DNA of 52,265 nt, from NCBI RefSeq assembly GCF_000220395.1, contig NW_004086044.1, forward strand, positions 1-52,265, in the 5' to 3' direction. This DNA is from Ichthyophthirius multifiliis (taxonomy: Eukaryota; Ciliophora; Oligohymenophorea; Hymenostomatida). Positions 24,151 through 37,446 of the stretch are shown here, piece by piece. Within the stretch, counting starts at the first letter, position 1; every line of letters starts with the position of its first letter. A program made the translations under genes and the position numbers. The notes under the pieces were generated by a model. It was not told the DNA's origin and ran no database searches. It was given only the letters and a program-made list of their open reading frames with translations.

Positions 24151-25175
24151 ATGGAATTTACTCTAGAATTAAAATAAATTATTAGTACGAGATTTTTGTT
24201 AATTCCAAATATAGAAAAAGTTATATCTGGTTTATATTTTACATCTATTATTTATTATAAATATATAATTATCTTACTTTCTTATATTTATTTTCTTTAA
24301 AAAAAGATATTCAAAAACTTCAAGTCTTTTCTAAATAAAATGATTTATTAATAAATATAGATATAAAAAATTAACCTTCTTTTGGATTAAATATTAACGT
24401 AATTAAAATCTTCAGTATTTTTAAAAAACATTTATTAATTATACAGATTATTTAATATAAATTTTTATTTAAATAGATGATTTTAACAATATAATATTTA
24501 TAATTAAATAATATATCTTTACATAATTTTTATTAAGATTTAAATATTGATATATTTTAACTTAAGATTATCCTTTTACTCCTCCAAGGATAATATTTTT
24601 GAATGATGTATTATTCTTAATAGTATTATTTATAAAAATTTTATATTAAATTAAAAAGTTTTGTTTTCCAACTTTTGCTGATGGAAGAGATTTTTTTAAA
24701 AATATTTTTAAAAATAAAGTTTGGAATTATTTAAAAGAATTGTAAGATATAGTATAAGAAACTACTAATTATATAGTAATAAAAATTAATTAATAAATTA
24801 ATAAATAAAAAAAAAGAAAATAATATAAAATAGACTTAAAAATTCTGATTTTTTACTAGCTTAAGGATAATTTAATATAGGGGAATATTATAATATTGAA
24901 TATTTATCATAATTAAAATATAATAAAGTATTTGATGTTTAAAAAATTATATAAAAGAAGCCGGTTTTATAGTATAGAATTTTTTTTATTTATTTTGTTA
25001 AATTTAAAAATATAGAAAAATATTAACTACTTAATTATTTATTTTAGAATTTAGTATTAATTAAGGCGATATAGCAACCCTAATAAATATTTAAAGTATT
25101 GAATAATTAAAAAAATATTAAACTAATAAAAAATCTAATAAAGTTAATATTACTTGGTTTATTGGAAATAAAGTA

Positions 25176-25210
<35 letters not shown>

Positions 25211-28200
25211 TATATTATTCATACTCATAAAAATAAATAGAAATAAATCTAATAATAATATGAAATTTAAAATCCTTAATAATTAAATTAATAATTAGAA
25301 TTATTAATATAAAATTATAAAAAATTAATCGATAGATAACATATATAAGAAGAAGAAGTGACTATAAAAAATTACAAAAATATGGATATAGATGAGATTA
25401 TTTAAAACATATAAATTATTGAATCTATTTAAGGAGAAAATCTAACAATAAACTTAGTTGATACTTTAATGGTATTATATTCTAAAGCAATTGAGTAAAT
25501 TTAATAAAATTAATTTTATTTAATTTTTTTAAAAAAAATAAGATATTTGTCCGCAATAGAAAATTAAAGTTATACTTTTTTTATAGAAAAAATGTAATTA
25601 ATGTTATAAAGATAAGATATATAAGAAATATTGAAAAACAAAGAAAACAGTTAAAAAAATATAAATAATCAATAGAATAATAAAGTAAGTAATTAATAAT
25701 TTTTTGTCGAATTAAAAAGTTCTATTGAATTGGATAATATTTTTTAAGAATTTGAGGATGAATAGAATGAGTAAATAAATTAAATAGAAATCAAAAGCAC
25801 ATAAATTATAAGCTATTAGGAAAATATAAATACTTAAGATGAGAAAAAATATATATTTTTAAAATAAAGTTTTGAATCTAAATATAAAAAATGTTGTTTT
25901 TATGACATAGAAAATTAATAAAATTTAATATAAATATAGTTCTATGATGAATTTGAAGATGATTTTTTAAAAGAATAATAAATATGCAATAAATTGATGA
26001 AATATGAGACAAATTTATTTATTTTATAGATTTTTTAAGATTAAAATATTATTATTTATAAGGAAGGTTTATATTTAAAAACAAAAATATTTTAATTAAA
26101 TTATTTATTTAAGGTTAAATTAGTTTAGATTAAATTATAAATGATAATTTTAAATGGAATGAAGAAGATCTTTTATTTTTAATAAAATGTTTAATCTAAT
26201 AATTAATTTTGTTGAATAGAATTTAATTATATTATTCTGATATTAAACCTTAGAACATTATTTTATAGAAAGATAATAATAATAATGTATAAATTAAAAA
26301 AAATAAAAATATAAAACTTAATTTTTATAAAAACAAAGTTTAAATTTTATCTAAAATATGAGCCTGAAAATATAAGTGAAATATAGAATTATCCTTAAAA
26401 ATATACACGAAAAAATACCCATCCTGAATTAATAAAAAAACTAAAAAATAAAGAAAAATTAGCTAAATATGAAGTTATTTAAAGTTAAATTTACATGATA
26501 GGAAAATTTATATAGTAAATAAATAAAAATCAACAAAAAGATTAAGAAAGTTAAAATTAAAACAATAAAAATGAAGAAAATTAAGAAACTAATAAAAATA
26601 AAAGTATAGATAAATTTTTAAATATGGTTTTATATGAATAAAAGATAAATGATTTAGAATATATATTAAATCTTTATTAGATAGGAAAGAGTTCGTTTTT
26701 TTATTAAAAATAAAATATATAATAAATAGAAAAAAAAGATGATTTTTTATAAAAAAAATATTCTTTCGATGATAAAAATACATTCCTTTTGAAAAACATT
26801 GATCACAAATCATATTTTCCATTGATTATTCATATTTATTTAGGAAAAAATATATATGAGATTTTGTAAAAACATGATTTCTTTTTTTTAAAAAACTCTA
26901 ATTAAGAATTCTATTAAATTCCTTATAAAATATTTAATGTTATTATTTAAGAATTATAAAATAAAAGTTTTGATTTGCCAGATTTAGATGACTTAAAATA
27001 TCAATAAAGCTCTTTATGTATAAATTTGCTGCTTATAAAGGCTTTAATTCACGAAGAGAGAGGAGAGATTGGAAAATAAGAAGAATGTCTGTAAAAAAGT
27101 AAGGATGTCTGTGAAAAATTTCTAGGAATTTTTCATCCATTAAATGCTGATATTGCAACTTTAACGTATTAATTTGAAGCTTTTAACGGAAAGGAATACA
27201 TAGAAAATCTAAAAAAGGGATATATTATAAGAAGATTAGTTTTAGGAGAAAATAATTACAGTACGTTATCTTTATTTGGGGAATTAGTAGAATAAAGTAA
27301 ATAAAAAGAGGAAGAATTAATTGAGAAAAAAATAAGTAATATAAAGGAGACTAAAAGAAAGTTTTTCAAAGGAATTTTAGGTTTAAAAATAATAAGAAAA
27401 ATAAAAAAAAGACTAATATTATGATGAAAATGAAATTCAAAAAAATAAAATTTAGGTTTAAAATTATTTTACGAAAAAATCTTTTGAATTTGCATTATTT
27501 TTAAATGAAGAATCTAATATTTATTTTTTAAATAGTGAAAATTTTCCAACTTAAAGAGAATTATTTTTAGAAAAAGCAGAAAAAAACTAAAATGAATGCT
27601 TAAAAATTTGCAAAGATATATATGGAGAAGAAAACGCTAAAATTAATATTTTTTATATTTTATTAGCTAAAATTTATAATTCTTAATAGAAATACGATAA
27701 AGCGATGTGTATTTTGAATAAAATTTTGGAAAAAAGAAAAAAATACTATAAAAATAATCATCCAGTAATAGCAGAAACTTTATTTGAACAAGCAAATGTG
27801 TACACTTGTTGCAATTAATTTGAAAAGGCTTAATGTATTATTTTAAAAAAATTATTTAATTAATAATATATATATAACACATATTAAAAATTATATTTCA
27901 AAAAAATAAAAATAAAATTATTTAATTAAATTTAATAAAATAAAGATGATTCATAAAAATCCTTAATATATAATTATAAAAAATATATAAATATTATATA
28001 TATATAATATTTATATATTTATATATTTATATATTTATTTTTTTATATATATTTTTTTAAGAAATATACGAATAAGCTCATAATATTTGGAATTTAAATT
28101 ATGGTAGTTATCATATTTAAACTATTTATTGTTTATAAGCTTTATCAAGTATATTATTTTTTATTTTTTTATTTTTTTAAATACTTTTATATAGTTTTAT

Positions 28201-28886
28201 TGCTTATTAATAGAAAAGATGATAATTTTATAATCACATATAATTTAATAAAAGATTAAATGGAAAAATTATATGGTATTAATAATCTTTAATTTTCCGA
28301 TTATTTAGAAAAAATAATTCTTTAATATGAAATTATGAATAGATTTTAAGCAGCCTCATCTTATTATTTAATAGTTTTTTAAATATTTAAATTTAATAAT
28401 ACTAATTAATATTAACTATTATAATTAAAATTAAACTACAGGTTTAATATAAATATTTATATATTATTATATATTTTTTATAGTTATAATCTAAATAAAT
28501 AAAAGAAATTTTAAGAAAGTATTGAATAATTATAATAATGTCTTTTTTTGATGAAAAATTTATTAGGAAATAATAACAAAAAAGTAGGTGAAATTCATAT
28601 TAGTATATTTGAAAATTATGTTCTTTCTAAATAATTTGATAAGTCTTTAGAAAATCTAGAATAAGCTTTTATTATTCTTTGTTAAAATTAATTATAATAA
28701 AAGGAAATTCTTGATTAAATTTTTAATATTTGTTAAATACTTAAAGGATTAGAGTGTGAAGAAATATTGCTTTTAAATGAAAAAATTGATTATTTAATTA
28801 AATAAAATTTTGGTGAAAAATCAATTGCTTATATACATTTTAGTGAAACTAGAGATTAAATTATTGAATAAGTTTTAAATATGTGA
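24151..28886 (+). CDS. E2-like / pseudokinase-like / TPR fusion protein
   Basis: A long multi-exon gene; the exact exon chain is not fully resolved. The N-terminal part has an E2/UBC-fold signature: DYPFTPPRIIFLND, then after a short intron FCFPTFADGRDFFKNIFKNK. No Cys sits where an active E2 has it, so it is UEV-like at best. About 25850-26480 is a protein-kinase-like domain: EDDFLKEQQICNKLMKYET (N lobe), NEEDLLFLIKCLIQQLILL, YYSDIKPQNIILQ (subdomain VIb) and YTRKNTHPEL (APE region). HRD reads YSD and DFG is not recognisable, so catalysis is doubtful. From about 26990 to the stop are TPR helices (KCYDKAMCILNKILEKR-type; KAQQIYEQAHNIWNLNYGSY; FDKSLENLEQAFIILC). Frame slips are needed near 24560, 26095 and the A8 run 27403-27410. 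Whether these are sequencing errors or real decay is unresolved. Confidence 0.7.
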
Positions 28887-29189
28887 CTAAATTATATTTT
28901 AAAGATATTTATAAGATATAATATATATATATATATATATTAATAGTTTTTTTTTAATATATTATTTTTTATTTAATATAGTTTTATTATAATATTAATA
29001 AAAAAAAAATTATTATAAACTTTAATATATAGACTAATATAAATAGTTTTTTTTTTTTTTTTTTAAATAAAATTAAATAAATTAATTATTATTTTTTTTT
29101 AAATAAAATAATTTTATATTTAAATAAAAATACAAAATAATTTTTTTTTTTTTTAATTTTTAATCCAAAAAAAAAAAAAAAAAAAAAAA
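28887..29189. other. Spacer with long T and A runs
   Basis: No gene seen. Contains a TA repeat near 28920, several T-runs of 8-16 nt and a 24-nt A-run (about 29167-29190) that ends exactly at the proposed start codon of the next gene. Confidence 0.55.
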
Positions 29190-30327
29190 ATGTAAAAATA
29201 ATATAATTTTAAATATAAATTTAATTTTTTGTTTTAAAATATTTATTTTAATTTCAGTACAATAAATACTGCATTAAAAAATTACCGAATAAAAGTTTAA
29301 CTAATAGAAAAATAAAACTAAGCTAAAATTCATTTAATTTTATTTTTAAATTGCCTTAACAAGATTAAGTTTTGGGTTGTAAAACAGGACAACATTATAT
29401 AATTCAGTAAAAAATAAAAATATAAAAAAATTAATTAGAAAAAAAAGCTAAAATATTGAAAACGTAGAAATTTAAAGAAAATATACACCTACTTCAAGTT
29501 ATAAGTTGCAAGTAAAAAAATTAATACGAAGAAAAAAATAAATTATTAATAGGGAAAATTCGAATAATTAATAAAAGTCTATTATCCAGATACAGATCCA
29601 AGATATCCTGAAGGAGGAAAATTGACATATTTTTTGGATAATTTATAAGTATTAAATATAAATAATTTTATTTTTTAAAAAAAAATATAAATTCTAAGTA
29701 AATTTAAATTTCTAAGTTTTTTTTTAGTTAAATTCCTTTATCGAAATTAGTGGACCTTATGGAAAATTCGAATATTTAGGTTAAGGAAACTGTAAAATAG
29801 ATAATAGATTGTAAGCAGGAGATATTTAAACATAATAATATTAAACAATATTTATGATTGCAGGAGGAACAGGAATCACTCCAATGTATTAAATAATATA
29901 ACATGTATGTGAAGATAATTTGGATAATACATAACTTGTTTTATTATATGCAAATAAAACTGAGGTATTTTTTAAAAAATAGAATATAAATATTTATTAT
30001 TATTATAAATGTATATAGGAGGATATTTTATTAAGAAAAGAAATTGAAAATTATCAAAAAAATAGTTAAAAACTGAAGATTTATTATACTCTAGATTAAG
30101 TTTTTTTATTAAAAAAATATTTTTTAAAAAAATAAATCAAATAATAGCCGCCTTTAGATTGGAAATATTTCAAAGGATATATAAATAAAGAAATGATTTA
30201 ATAATGTTTTCCTTATCCAGATAAATAAGTTCTAGCAGTTTCTTGTGGAAACACTATGATGAATAATATGGTTAGAAATATTTTACTTAGTTAAGGATTT
30301 TAGAAAAATTAATATTTTAAATTTTGA
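29190..30327 (+). CDS. NADH-cytochrome b5 reductase (FAD/NADH flavoenzyme)
   Basis: Six exons: 29190-29406, 29439-29511, 29553-29648, 29728-29964, 30019-30099, 30148-30327. The FAD-binding half has VLGCKTGQHYII, the RxYTPxS flavin motif as RKYTPTSS, and YYPDTDPRYPEGGKLTYFLD. ISGPYGKFEYLG is the conserved GPxG loop. The NADH half has MIAGGTGITPMYQII, VLLYANKTE and VLAVSCGNTMMNNM. The enzyme passes electrons from NADH to cytochrome b5 for desaturation, elongation and sterol reactions. Total length is one base short of a multiple of three; adding one A in the run at 29308-29312 joins KVQLIEK to KLSQNSFNFIFKLP. The start after the A-run is the least certain point; the N-terminus (YKFNFLFQNIYF) could be a membrane anchor. 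Five introns of 32-79 nt. Confidence 0.88.
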
Positions 30328-30492
30328 AAATAAATTTTTATTTTTTATTATTGTTGTTTTAATTATTTCATATATTTATATATCCTGTAATATTATGTTA
30401 TATTTTATAGGTATTCATAGCTTTTATTTATTAAAATAATTTAATTTTGTAAAAATAAAAAAATTATATAGTAAAATAAAAAACGCATATAA

Positions 30493-31175
30493 ATGATATT
30501 TTAAGGATTTAAAAAACAAGAAATAAAAAAATAAAAAAATAAAGATAATTCAGAATACATTTTATAAAAATAAAGATAAAATTAATCACAATCTTTTAAT
30601 AAATAAGATTTAAATTTAAATAATATATAAAAGCAATATATATATTTTCCATAAATATAAAATTAGATTAAAGAAAGCAAATTAAATAAAAATAAATAAA
30701 GTATTATTAAAAATTATTGTTAATAATAAAAAAAATATAGCCCAACTTATATGCGTTTTTAAAATACTAAATTTATTCGAAAAATAAATTCAGAATATAA
30801 TTTTTTTTTAAAAAAAAGTATAATATTTCCTTAATAAAAATTAATTTTTATAATGTAAATATAAATAATATTTTTAATTAATAAAAAAAATTATAAAGGC
30901 CTTGTTTGCCTCATTCAGAAAACAGAACTACGAAGGTTAATAATATTTCATTTACGAAAATGCAATATATTATTAATAATTATAATTAAAACTATGCTTT
31001 ATCATATTAAGAAAAATAAAATAAAAAAATAATAAAATAAGTTAATTAAATATAATAAACAGAATTTAAAGAATAAAATGAAATATAAATTTAATAAAAA
31101 TAATAAAAAAATAAAGATAAATAAATAACACCTATAATAAAAAAAAAAAATACTGATAAAGATACAATTAATTGA
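30493..31175 (+). CDS. Gln/Lys/Asn-rich protein of unknown function
   Basis: Exons 30493-30854 and 30899-31175 sum to 639 nt, 212 residues. The 44-nt intron has a GTAAATA donor and AAAG acceptor, and its removal restores frame (FIMPCLPHSENRTTK). Composition is dominated by Gln, Lys and Asn, typical of ciliate disordered proteins. The most structured-looking part is NYALSYQEKQ and the segment around KINSEYNFFLKK. No domain recognised. Support comes from the frame-consistent intron and the mixed codons around it. Confidence 0.55.
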
Positions 31176-31245
31176 TAACAAATAAAAATAGAATATATAT
31201 TAAATAAAATATATAAATATATAAAAATATATAAAAATATATAAT

Positions 31246-31298
<53 letters not shown>

Positions 31299-31705
31299 TC
31301 TTTTAATATTTTTATTATTTTATAAATAATTAATATTTGCATTATTTAATTCATATAATATTTAATTTCTATTTTTTTTATATGTTTATTAATTTTATAT
31401 TTTAATATTATAGTTTTTTTATAATAGATTTATAATAATAATATATATTGTTATTTTATATATATATTAGTTTTTTATATTTTTTTTTTTTTTTCTTAAT
31501 ACTATATTTTGTTTTAAAACACTTTTTTTTTTTTTAATTTTATTTTAAATATTTTTTAAATATAAATTATAAAAACTTTTATAAATCACTTATAATTTTT
31601 CTTAAGAATCTTATTATTCTTAATAAAATATTAAACAAAGTAATAAAAAATTATCATCTATTTTTAATTTTTAAAATAAAATAACTATAAATAATAACAT
31701 ATTTT
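31176..31705. repeat. AT spacer with long TA repeat
   Basis: A TA tract at about 31237-31296 is surrounded by A/T-only sequence and T-runs near 31475 and 31525. An open frame on the minus strand here (31091-31342) is only the translated TA repeat. Confidence 0.6.
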
Positions 31706-33192
31706 ATGATATCAAAAGTAATATTAGACTAAAGCTTATTAATTTAAAGTATTAATTAATAATAAATAAAAAAATATGATATTTTAACTAAAAAATAAAA
31801 ATATGCCTATTCATTAGGCCATTTTTTTAATGATTTATGCGCTTCATGTTGGTTTAAGTAATAAAAAAAATAAAAAACTAAATAAAATAAAAAAGTTATT
31901 TCCTATATTGGATAAAATATATAATAAAATTAAATAAAGCTTCATATGCTTTATTAAGTGGTTAAATATTCGCTGCAATCTCAACTGCAATAGTAGGTTA
32001 TTTTTCCGATAAAACACATACTTAATTAGGAAGCAGAATGCCATGGTATATAGTCGGTTTTGTATTAGTATTAGTTTCATTTATTCCGATTTTCCATAGG
32101 TTTGTTGGGGAAAATAAGGAACTTTTTGAAAATGAGAATATTAATTAGACTGAAAAAGAAATTTATTATATAATATTTGCGTCAATTTTTAATATAGGAA
32201 GATCTTTTATGTAAGTTTCTCATATGGCTTTAATTCCATCTTTAACTAGTTCAATGAAAAAGCGAGATTGGTTAAATAATATGAGAAATACATTCGGTTA
32301 TATTGCCAATTTATTAGTTTTAAGTTGTGCTTTGATACTTTTTTAATTCATATAGGATTCTAAATTAGATTTCGAGATATTAGTTTATATTATTTATTTT
32401 TTTGGGATTTTTACCTCTTTCTTTTTCATTATAAATATAAATGAAGTGAATTTATAAAAAGGTTGTTATGAAAAAACGGCTGAAAATATAATTATAAGTC
32501 TCCAAAATTAGACTGACTCTACTATAAATTTAAATATTTTATAAGGACATGAATGCAGATGGCAAGATTGGCTAAAAAAAAAGAAATTTTATGTTTTTGC
32601 GTTTGTTTTTGTAGGATGTAGGGTATATTTTAATTCAATTTCTACTATGATGAGTTTTTATTTAGTTTATGTTATGAAAGTAGCATCTAAAGATGAAGTA
32701 GTGAATAAAACGCCTATAGAAATAGCTTTAGTGCCTTTAGTTTTATATACTTCATGTGTAATTACTTCCTCTTTATTGAATGAGATTTTCAAAATTATTG
32801 GAAAAAAATCAGCTTTCGCTTTAGGAGGATTTTTTATGCTTTCGGCTTCAATAATGTTAGGTTTTGCTTAATAAAATATGTATTTTTTAATGTATATAAT
32901 TTCTATTTTTACTGGATGTGCGTAATCTTTGACAATGAATACGGCTATTACGTTTATTTCGGATGTTGTGGGGAATAAAGATAAGAGTTGTTCATTTGTT
33001 TTTGGATTTTATACTTTTTTTGATAAAATTTTTACGGGATTTGTGTTATTTTTTATTAGTGAAAGCTAATATTTTAATAGCGAAGAGTTTATTAGATGGG
33101 TTACAGTTAGCTTGCCATGTGTTTTTTGTGGGTCAGCATGTATTTTAGTATATTTTATTAATGTTTAAGATTATAAAAAAAATAATAAATGA
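31706..33192 (+). CDS. MFSD12-like major facilitator transporter
   Basis: Exons 31706-31857 and 31896-33192 give 482 residues. The family start motif is clear: LTKKQKYAYSLGHFFNDLCA, then GYFSDKTHTQLGSRMPW (the MFS loop 2-3 motif of the glycoside-pentoside-hexuronide-like/MFSD12 group) and FMQVSHMALIPSLTSS, followed by KRDWLNNMRNTFGYIANL. The C-terminal half has TFISDVVGNKDKSCSFVFGF. About twelve membrane helices are apparent. Mammalian MFSD12 acts in lysosomes and melanosomes in cystine import; the ciliate substrate is not known. The ATG at 31706 is the only in-frame Met before the conserved segment. The 38-nt intron splits Asn in WFNYFLYW. Confidence 0.85.
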
Positions 33193-33268
33193 ATTTTTGG
33201 GTATTTTTATTGATTCAAAAATATTTTTTTTATATATATATTTATTGTATGTCCTTTATTTTTGGTAT

Positions 33269-33315
<47 letters not shown>

Positions 33316-33667
33316 CGAATATTAATATATTATTTTATTATTTTACAAAATTAAAATATTTTTTTTATTTTTCTTCCAAAAATTATATTTTTCTAATTAA
33401 ACTAAACATTATTATGCCTTATGTTTTTAATATAAATAATAATATCTTTTAATTTTTCTATATATATATTTATATTTAAATTTAATATTATTTTTATTAA
33501 ATAAATATAATTTATAATATTATTATTATTTATTTTTTATTTATATCTATATATTATTAAATAATACTATATTAAAATTACTTTAAAAAATATTATTAAT
33601 AATTAAATAAAAATATATAATCTTAAATATTAATAAAAAAAATAATAATTAATAATATAAAATAAAA
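33193..33667. repeat. AT spacer with TA repeat
   Basis: TA repeat at about 33272-33311; the rest is A/T-only spacer. No gene seen. Confidence 0.6.
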
Positions 33668-35290
33668 ATGAATATAAATATAAATATGAATTAAAAGTCA
33701 TTAAATGATATTGATGAATATAGAGAAAAAGTATAAAAAATAGGTTATATGATGGTATATTTGACATAAATGTTATAAAAAAAGAATAAAAGTTAAATAA
33801 ATAAATAATTTTAAGGCACTTTAATGAATAAAATCCTTCCAAATGATTTATAAATTTTTTTTTAATAAAAAAGAAAAATAGAGAAAAAAGAATATAGTTA
33901 AATTATTTTTGGCGAGACTGATAAAACTAAAAGTTAGAGTGACCCAAAATATATTTCAAGCCTTAATAATTTATATTAAATGCTAGTTAAACATGATTTA
34001 AAAGAAGATTATGTCGAGTTTATGTTTGAATATATTAATAAAAAATCACAAAAAACTAAAAATGAACCGGAAAAATAATTAATTATGGATTATCGAATAA
34101 AATTAGCTGGAGTTATATTATTAGAACATTATTTGAACTTTTTTAATGATAAGACTTTCTTCTAAGATTTTAATACAGTATGGAATAGCCTTTATTCAAG
34201 AATTTCTTTATTTGATAGAAGGCATTAGGTTGAAGATATTAATTTAAATGAAGAAATAAAGTAGAAATGTGAAGAAAAAATGGCTAAATATTTAAAAAAA
34301 ATTAAATTAGATAATAGACATGATTTATAAAAAAATAATATTTATACAAGAATGTCATCAAATTAAAAATCTAATAATATTAATTAAAATATATGTAAAA
34401 ATAAAAAAATTGAGAATTTAAATAAAAATATTAATAGTAATTTTAATAATAATAATAATGAGTTTAAAAATATATATAATGATAGTTAATTAGAACTTTT
34501 AAAAATAAAAGAAAGTATAAAATAATAGTCTTCAAATTTAATTTATTAGCACAATTATAGTTATTTAAATAGAAATTTTGAAGAAATAAAATAAATTAAA
34601 AGTTACGATTTTAAATATATTAATCATGAAATTGAATAACTTTTAAATTAGAAAAGTAATCTTAATATTTAATAAACTGACAATGCGAAAAAAATTTAAG
34701 AATATGAAAATATTCTTAAATAGAATAATATTAAAATTATAAATGTAATAGATTTGGAAGATAATTAAGAAATATTAGAAATAGAGAAAATAAAATAAAT
34801 ATAAAATGAGTTTCATAAACTTTTTAATGAATAATAATCATATGAATGCTATGAATTAGTTTTTAATACTGATAAATTCTCTTCTCCTTTAGAAAGTATA
34901 TAAGAGTCTTTAAATGGATAAATTAAAAAATTTATATAAGTTTTTGAATAAAAAGAAGATTGTGTTTTATAATTTTTGGAAGAATAATTAAATGTTTTTT
35001 AAAACAAAGATAATATAAAATAAGATTTACTAAATTTAATGAATGATAAATTATTCTAAATTACATATTCAAAAAAATATTTAAAAAATTAAAAAATAAA
35101 TCATTTCTAATTAAAATTTATTTAATCATTGGAAGAATTTTATAATCCGAATTATGAATGTATTAAATTAAATTCTTAAAGCGAAAAAATAAAAAAAGAA
35201 AAATTAAAAATAAGAAATTTGATGAATATAATAATAAATTAATTAAAAAATTTTTAAGAAATAATTGATATTAATTATAATATTAAAATA
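33668..35290 (+). CDS. Unknown protein, helical N-terminal domain and Asn/Gln-rich coiled-coil tail
   Basis: One long frame from ATG 33668. About the first 210 residues look globular and helical: YREKVQKIGYMMVYLTQML, YRIKLAGVILLEHYLNFFND and DFNTVWNSLYSRISLFDRRH. The remainder is Asn/Gln/Lys/Glu-rich with coiled-coil character (EIKQKCEEKMAKYLKKIK; KSNLNIQQTDNAKKIQEYEN) and scattered acidic, helical segments. Good coding composition ends near 35290. The frame stays open through TA-rich sequence to a TGA at 35558-35560, so the true end, perhaps after an intron, is uncertain. No family recognised. Confidence 0.7.
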
Positions 35291-35534
35291 TATATATATA
35301 TAAAATAATATTAAATATATATATATATATATATATTTTAAATTTATATTTTTTTAAAAAAATTTAATTATACTATAATGTAAAAATTAAATAATTCTAA
35401 ATTGAATGTAATATATATTTTTATTAAAAAATAATAAAAAAAATTTAAAAATAATATAAATATAATATAATATATAATATTTATATAATATATATCAAAA
35501 ATATAAATAATTAATAAAAATTATAATAGTAAAT

Positions 35535-35870
35535 ATGGTTATATAGGCATTTATATATGAAGATTCTGAAATTAAAAATATTGCAATAAAGACTTTTAAT
35601 AAAACCTAATTAATTTTTTCTGATTAATAATAAGACCAAAATTTATATAATTTCACAAAAAAATATATTTCTATAAAACATAATATAAAAAAAAATTCAA
35701 TAATATAAAAAATTATAAGCAAAAAAATATCTTTAAATGGTTTATAATATTATAATATTTAATAATTAAAATATAAAAAATATTTATATATATATATGTT
35801 TATATATATATATATACATTTTTTTTATATATCTTTTAAAATATAAATTAATTATATTATATTTTAATGA
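35535..35870 (+). CDS. Candidate small ORF or last exon of the preceding gene
   Basis: ATG 35535 opens a 111-residue frame to TGA 35868-35870. The first half has mixed composition (MVIQAFIYEDSEIKNIAIKT, DQNLYNFTKKYISIKHN); the second half is translated TA-rich sequence and may be intron or spacer. The piece could be a separate gene or a downstream exon of the gene starting at 33668: TATATAG at 35540-35546 could be an acceptor. No homology recognised. Confidence 0.3.
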
Positions 35871-36837
35871 TTTCATAATTATTCATTATTTACTATAATT
35901 TAAATAAATAAATAATTATTTGTTAATTATTAAAAAAATAAAAAAAATAACCATTATATCAATTTATTATTATTATGCTTAATTATATTATAAAATATAA
36001 ATATACTTAAAAAATAAAATTCGTATATATTTTTTTTTTTTCTTTTATAATTATATTATATAATATTATTATATATTATTAATAATCATTTATAAATATA
36101 TACTTAAATTTATAAATCCTATAAATTATTTTTAATATTTATAATTTTATTTATTTTTATAATATTTTGTATAAGTTTTATTATATTTTGTTTATTTTTG
36201 CTTTATATTAAAATAATTTTTATATTAATATTACTTTATATAGAATTTTAATTTTATAATTTTTTATTTAATAAATATTTTTAATTATTATAATTTTTTT
36301 TTTATTTTATTATATTTTATTTAATTTAAATAAAATAATTAAAAATATCTAAAATATCAAATTTTAATGTATTTATTTAAAATATCTTAATATTTGTCTT
36401 CATTTAATCGATAATAACTATAATATAGACAAAAAAAATATTATAAATACTATTGATATAAGAATTTCAAAACATTATAAAATTATATAAATTTTATTAT
36501 TTTTTTTGTATTTTATTTAATTTAATTTAAATAAATATTAATATAAATGTTAATTATTTTTAAATAAATATAAAATAAATTATATTAATTATTTATATTT
36601 TTAAATTTAAATCTAAAAGTTTGAATACATACAAAAAATTAGAAATATACAAATGTTTCTATTATTCTTTAATGGAAAAAAAAGTATTAAATTGTAAATA
36701 GAATTTTCTTTTTTTATAGTAAAATATTAAAAAAACATAATAAGTAATAAAACTTTAAAAAAAAAAAATAATAATAATATTTTTTATAAAAAATAAAAGT
36801 AAAATATATAATTTTATAATAAATTCTAGAAAAAAAT
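35871..36837. other. AT-rich spacer, no gene seen
   Basis: Nearly pure A/T with many short T- and A-runs. No frame shows mixed codons. Contains the promoter of the next gene, but no motif is recognisable. Confidence 0.6.
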
Positions 36838-37446
36838 ATGTTTTCACTCCATAAATAAAAGTACATATTGTATATAAAAAATTAACAAAAATAAAGATTC
36901 TAAATTTTATGCAAATTAAGAAAAGCATAAAAGCCATAAAATTCTTAAAGTCAAATGGAAATGGAAAATATAAAAAAGACAAAAAAATAACTAAATATTA
37001 ATCAAAAAAATTTATAAATAGTACCGTTATATCAAAATATAGATAGCTAAAAAAACAATGTTTATTAAATTATTTTATAGTGCGATTCTAATAATTGTTT
37101 GGCTACTAGGGATAACTATGCCTTGTTTTAATTATAACCAATCGAAATGCAGATGTATTATATAAAATAAAATGATTATGTATAAATCGGACTTAATTAA
37201 CGTTAATTGGCACTATTACATGATTAAGAAGACAATAATAAAGATGAGAAAAAATGGGTTTTTATGGGAGAAATTGAAGATATTTTAGAAATTTTTGTTG
37301 ATATTTATGATGAAAATTAGAGTTAGGTGAATTTTTAAGATTTATAAAATATATATTAAAGTATAAGTATTTAGGAAAACAATGATTTTGAAAATATTAA
37401 TAATTTAGAAGATTAATAATAAATAATTTAATTATGCGAAGATTGA
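36838..37446 (+). CDS. Unknown 202-residue protein
   Basis: One uninterrupted frame from ATG 36838 to TGA 37444-37446. Starts at 36955 or 36961 (MEMENIKKTKKQ) are also possible, since the first 40 residues are Gln/Lys-rich. The core is well composed and looks like a compact alpha/beta domain: VPLYQNIDSQKNNVYQIIL, CDSNNCLATRDNYALFQLQ, YYIKQNDYVQIGLNQRQLAL, KKWVFMGEIEDILEIFVDIY. The C-terminus is acidic (NNDFENINNLEDQQQ). I do not recognise the family. No intron is needed. Confidence 0.65.

Noticed and set aside
31091-31342. 83-residue minus-strand ORF
   Set aside because: Largely the translation of a TA repeat (alternating Ile and Tyr), partly antisense to the real gene ending at 31175.
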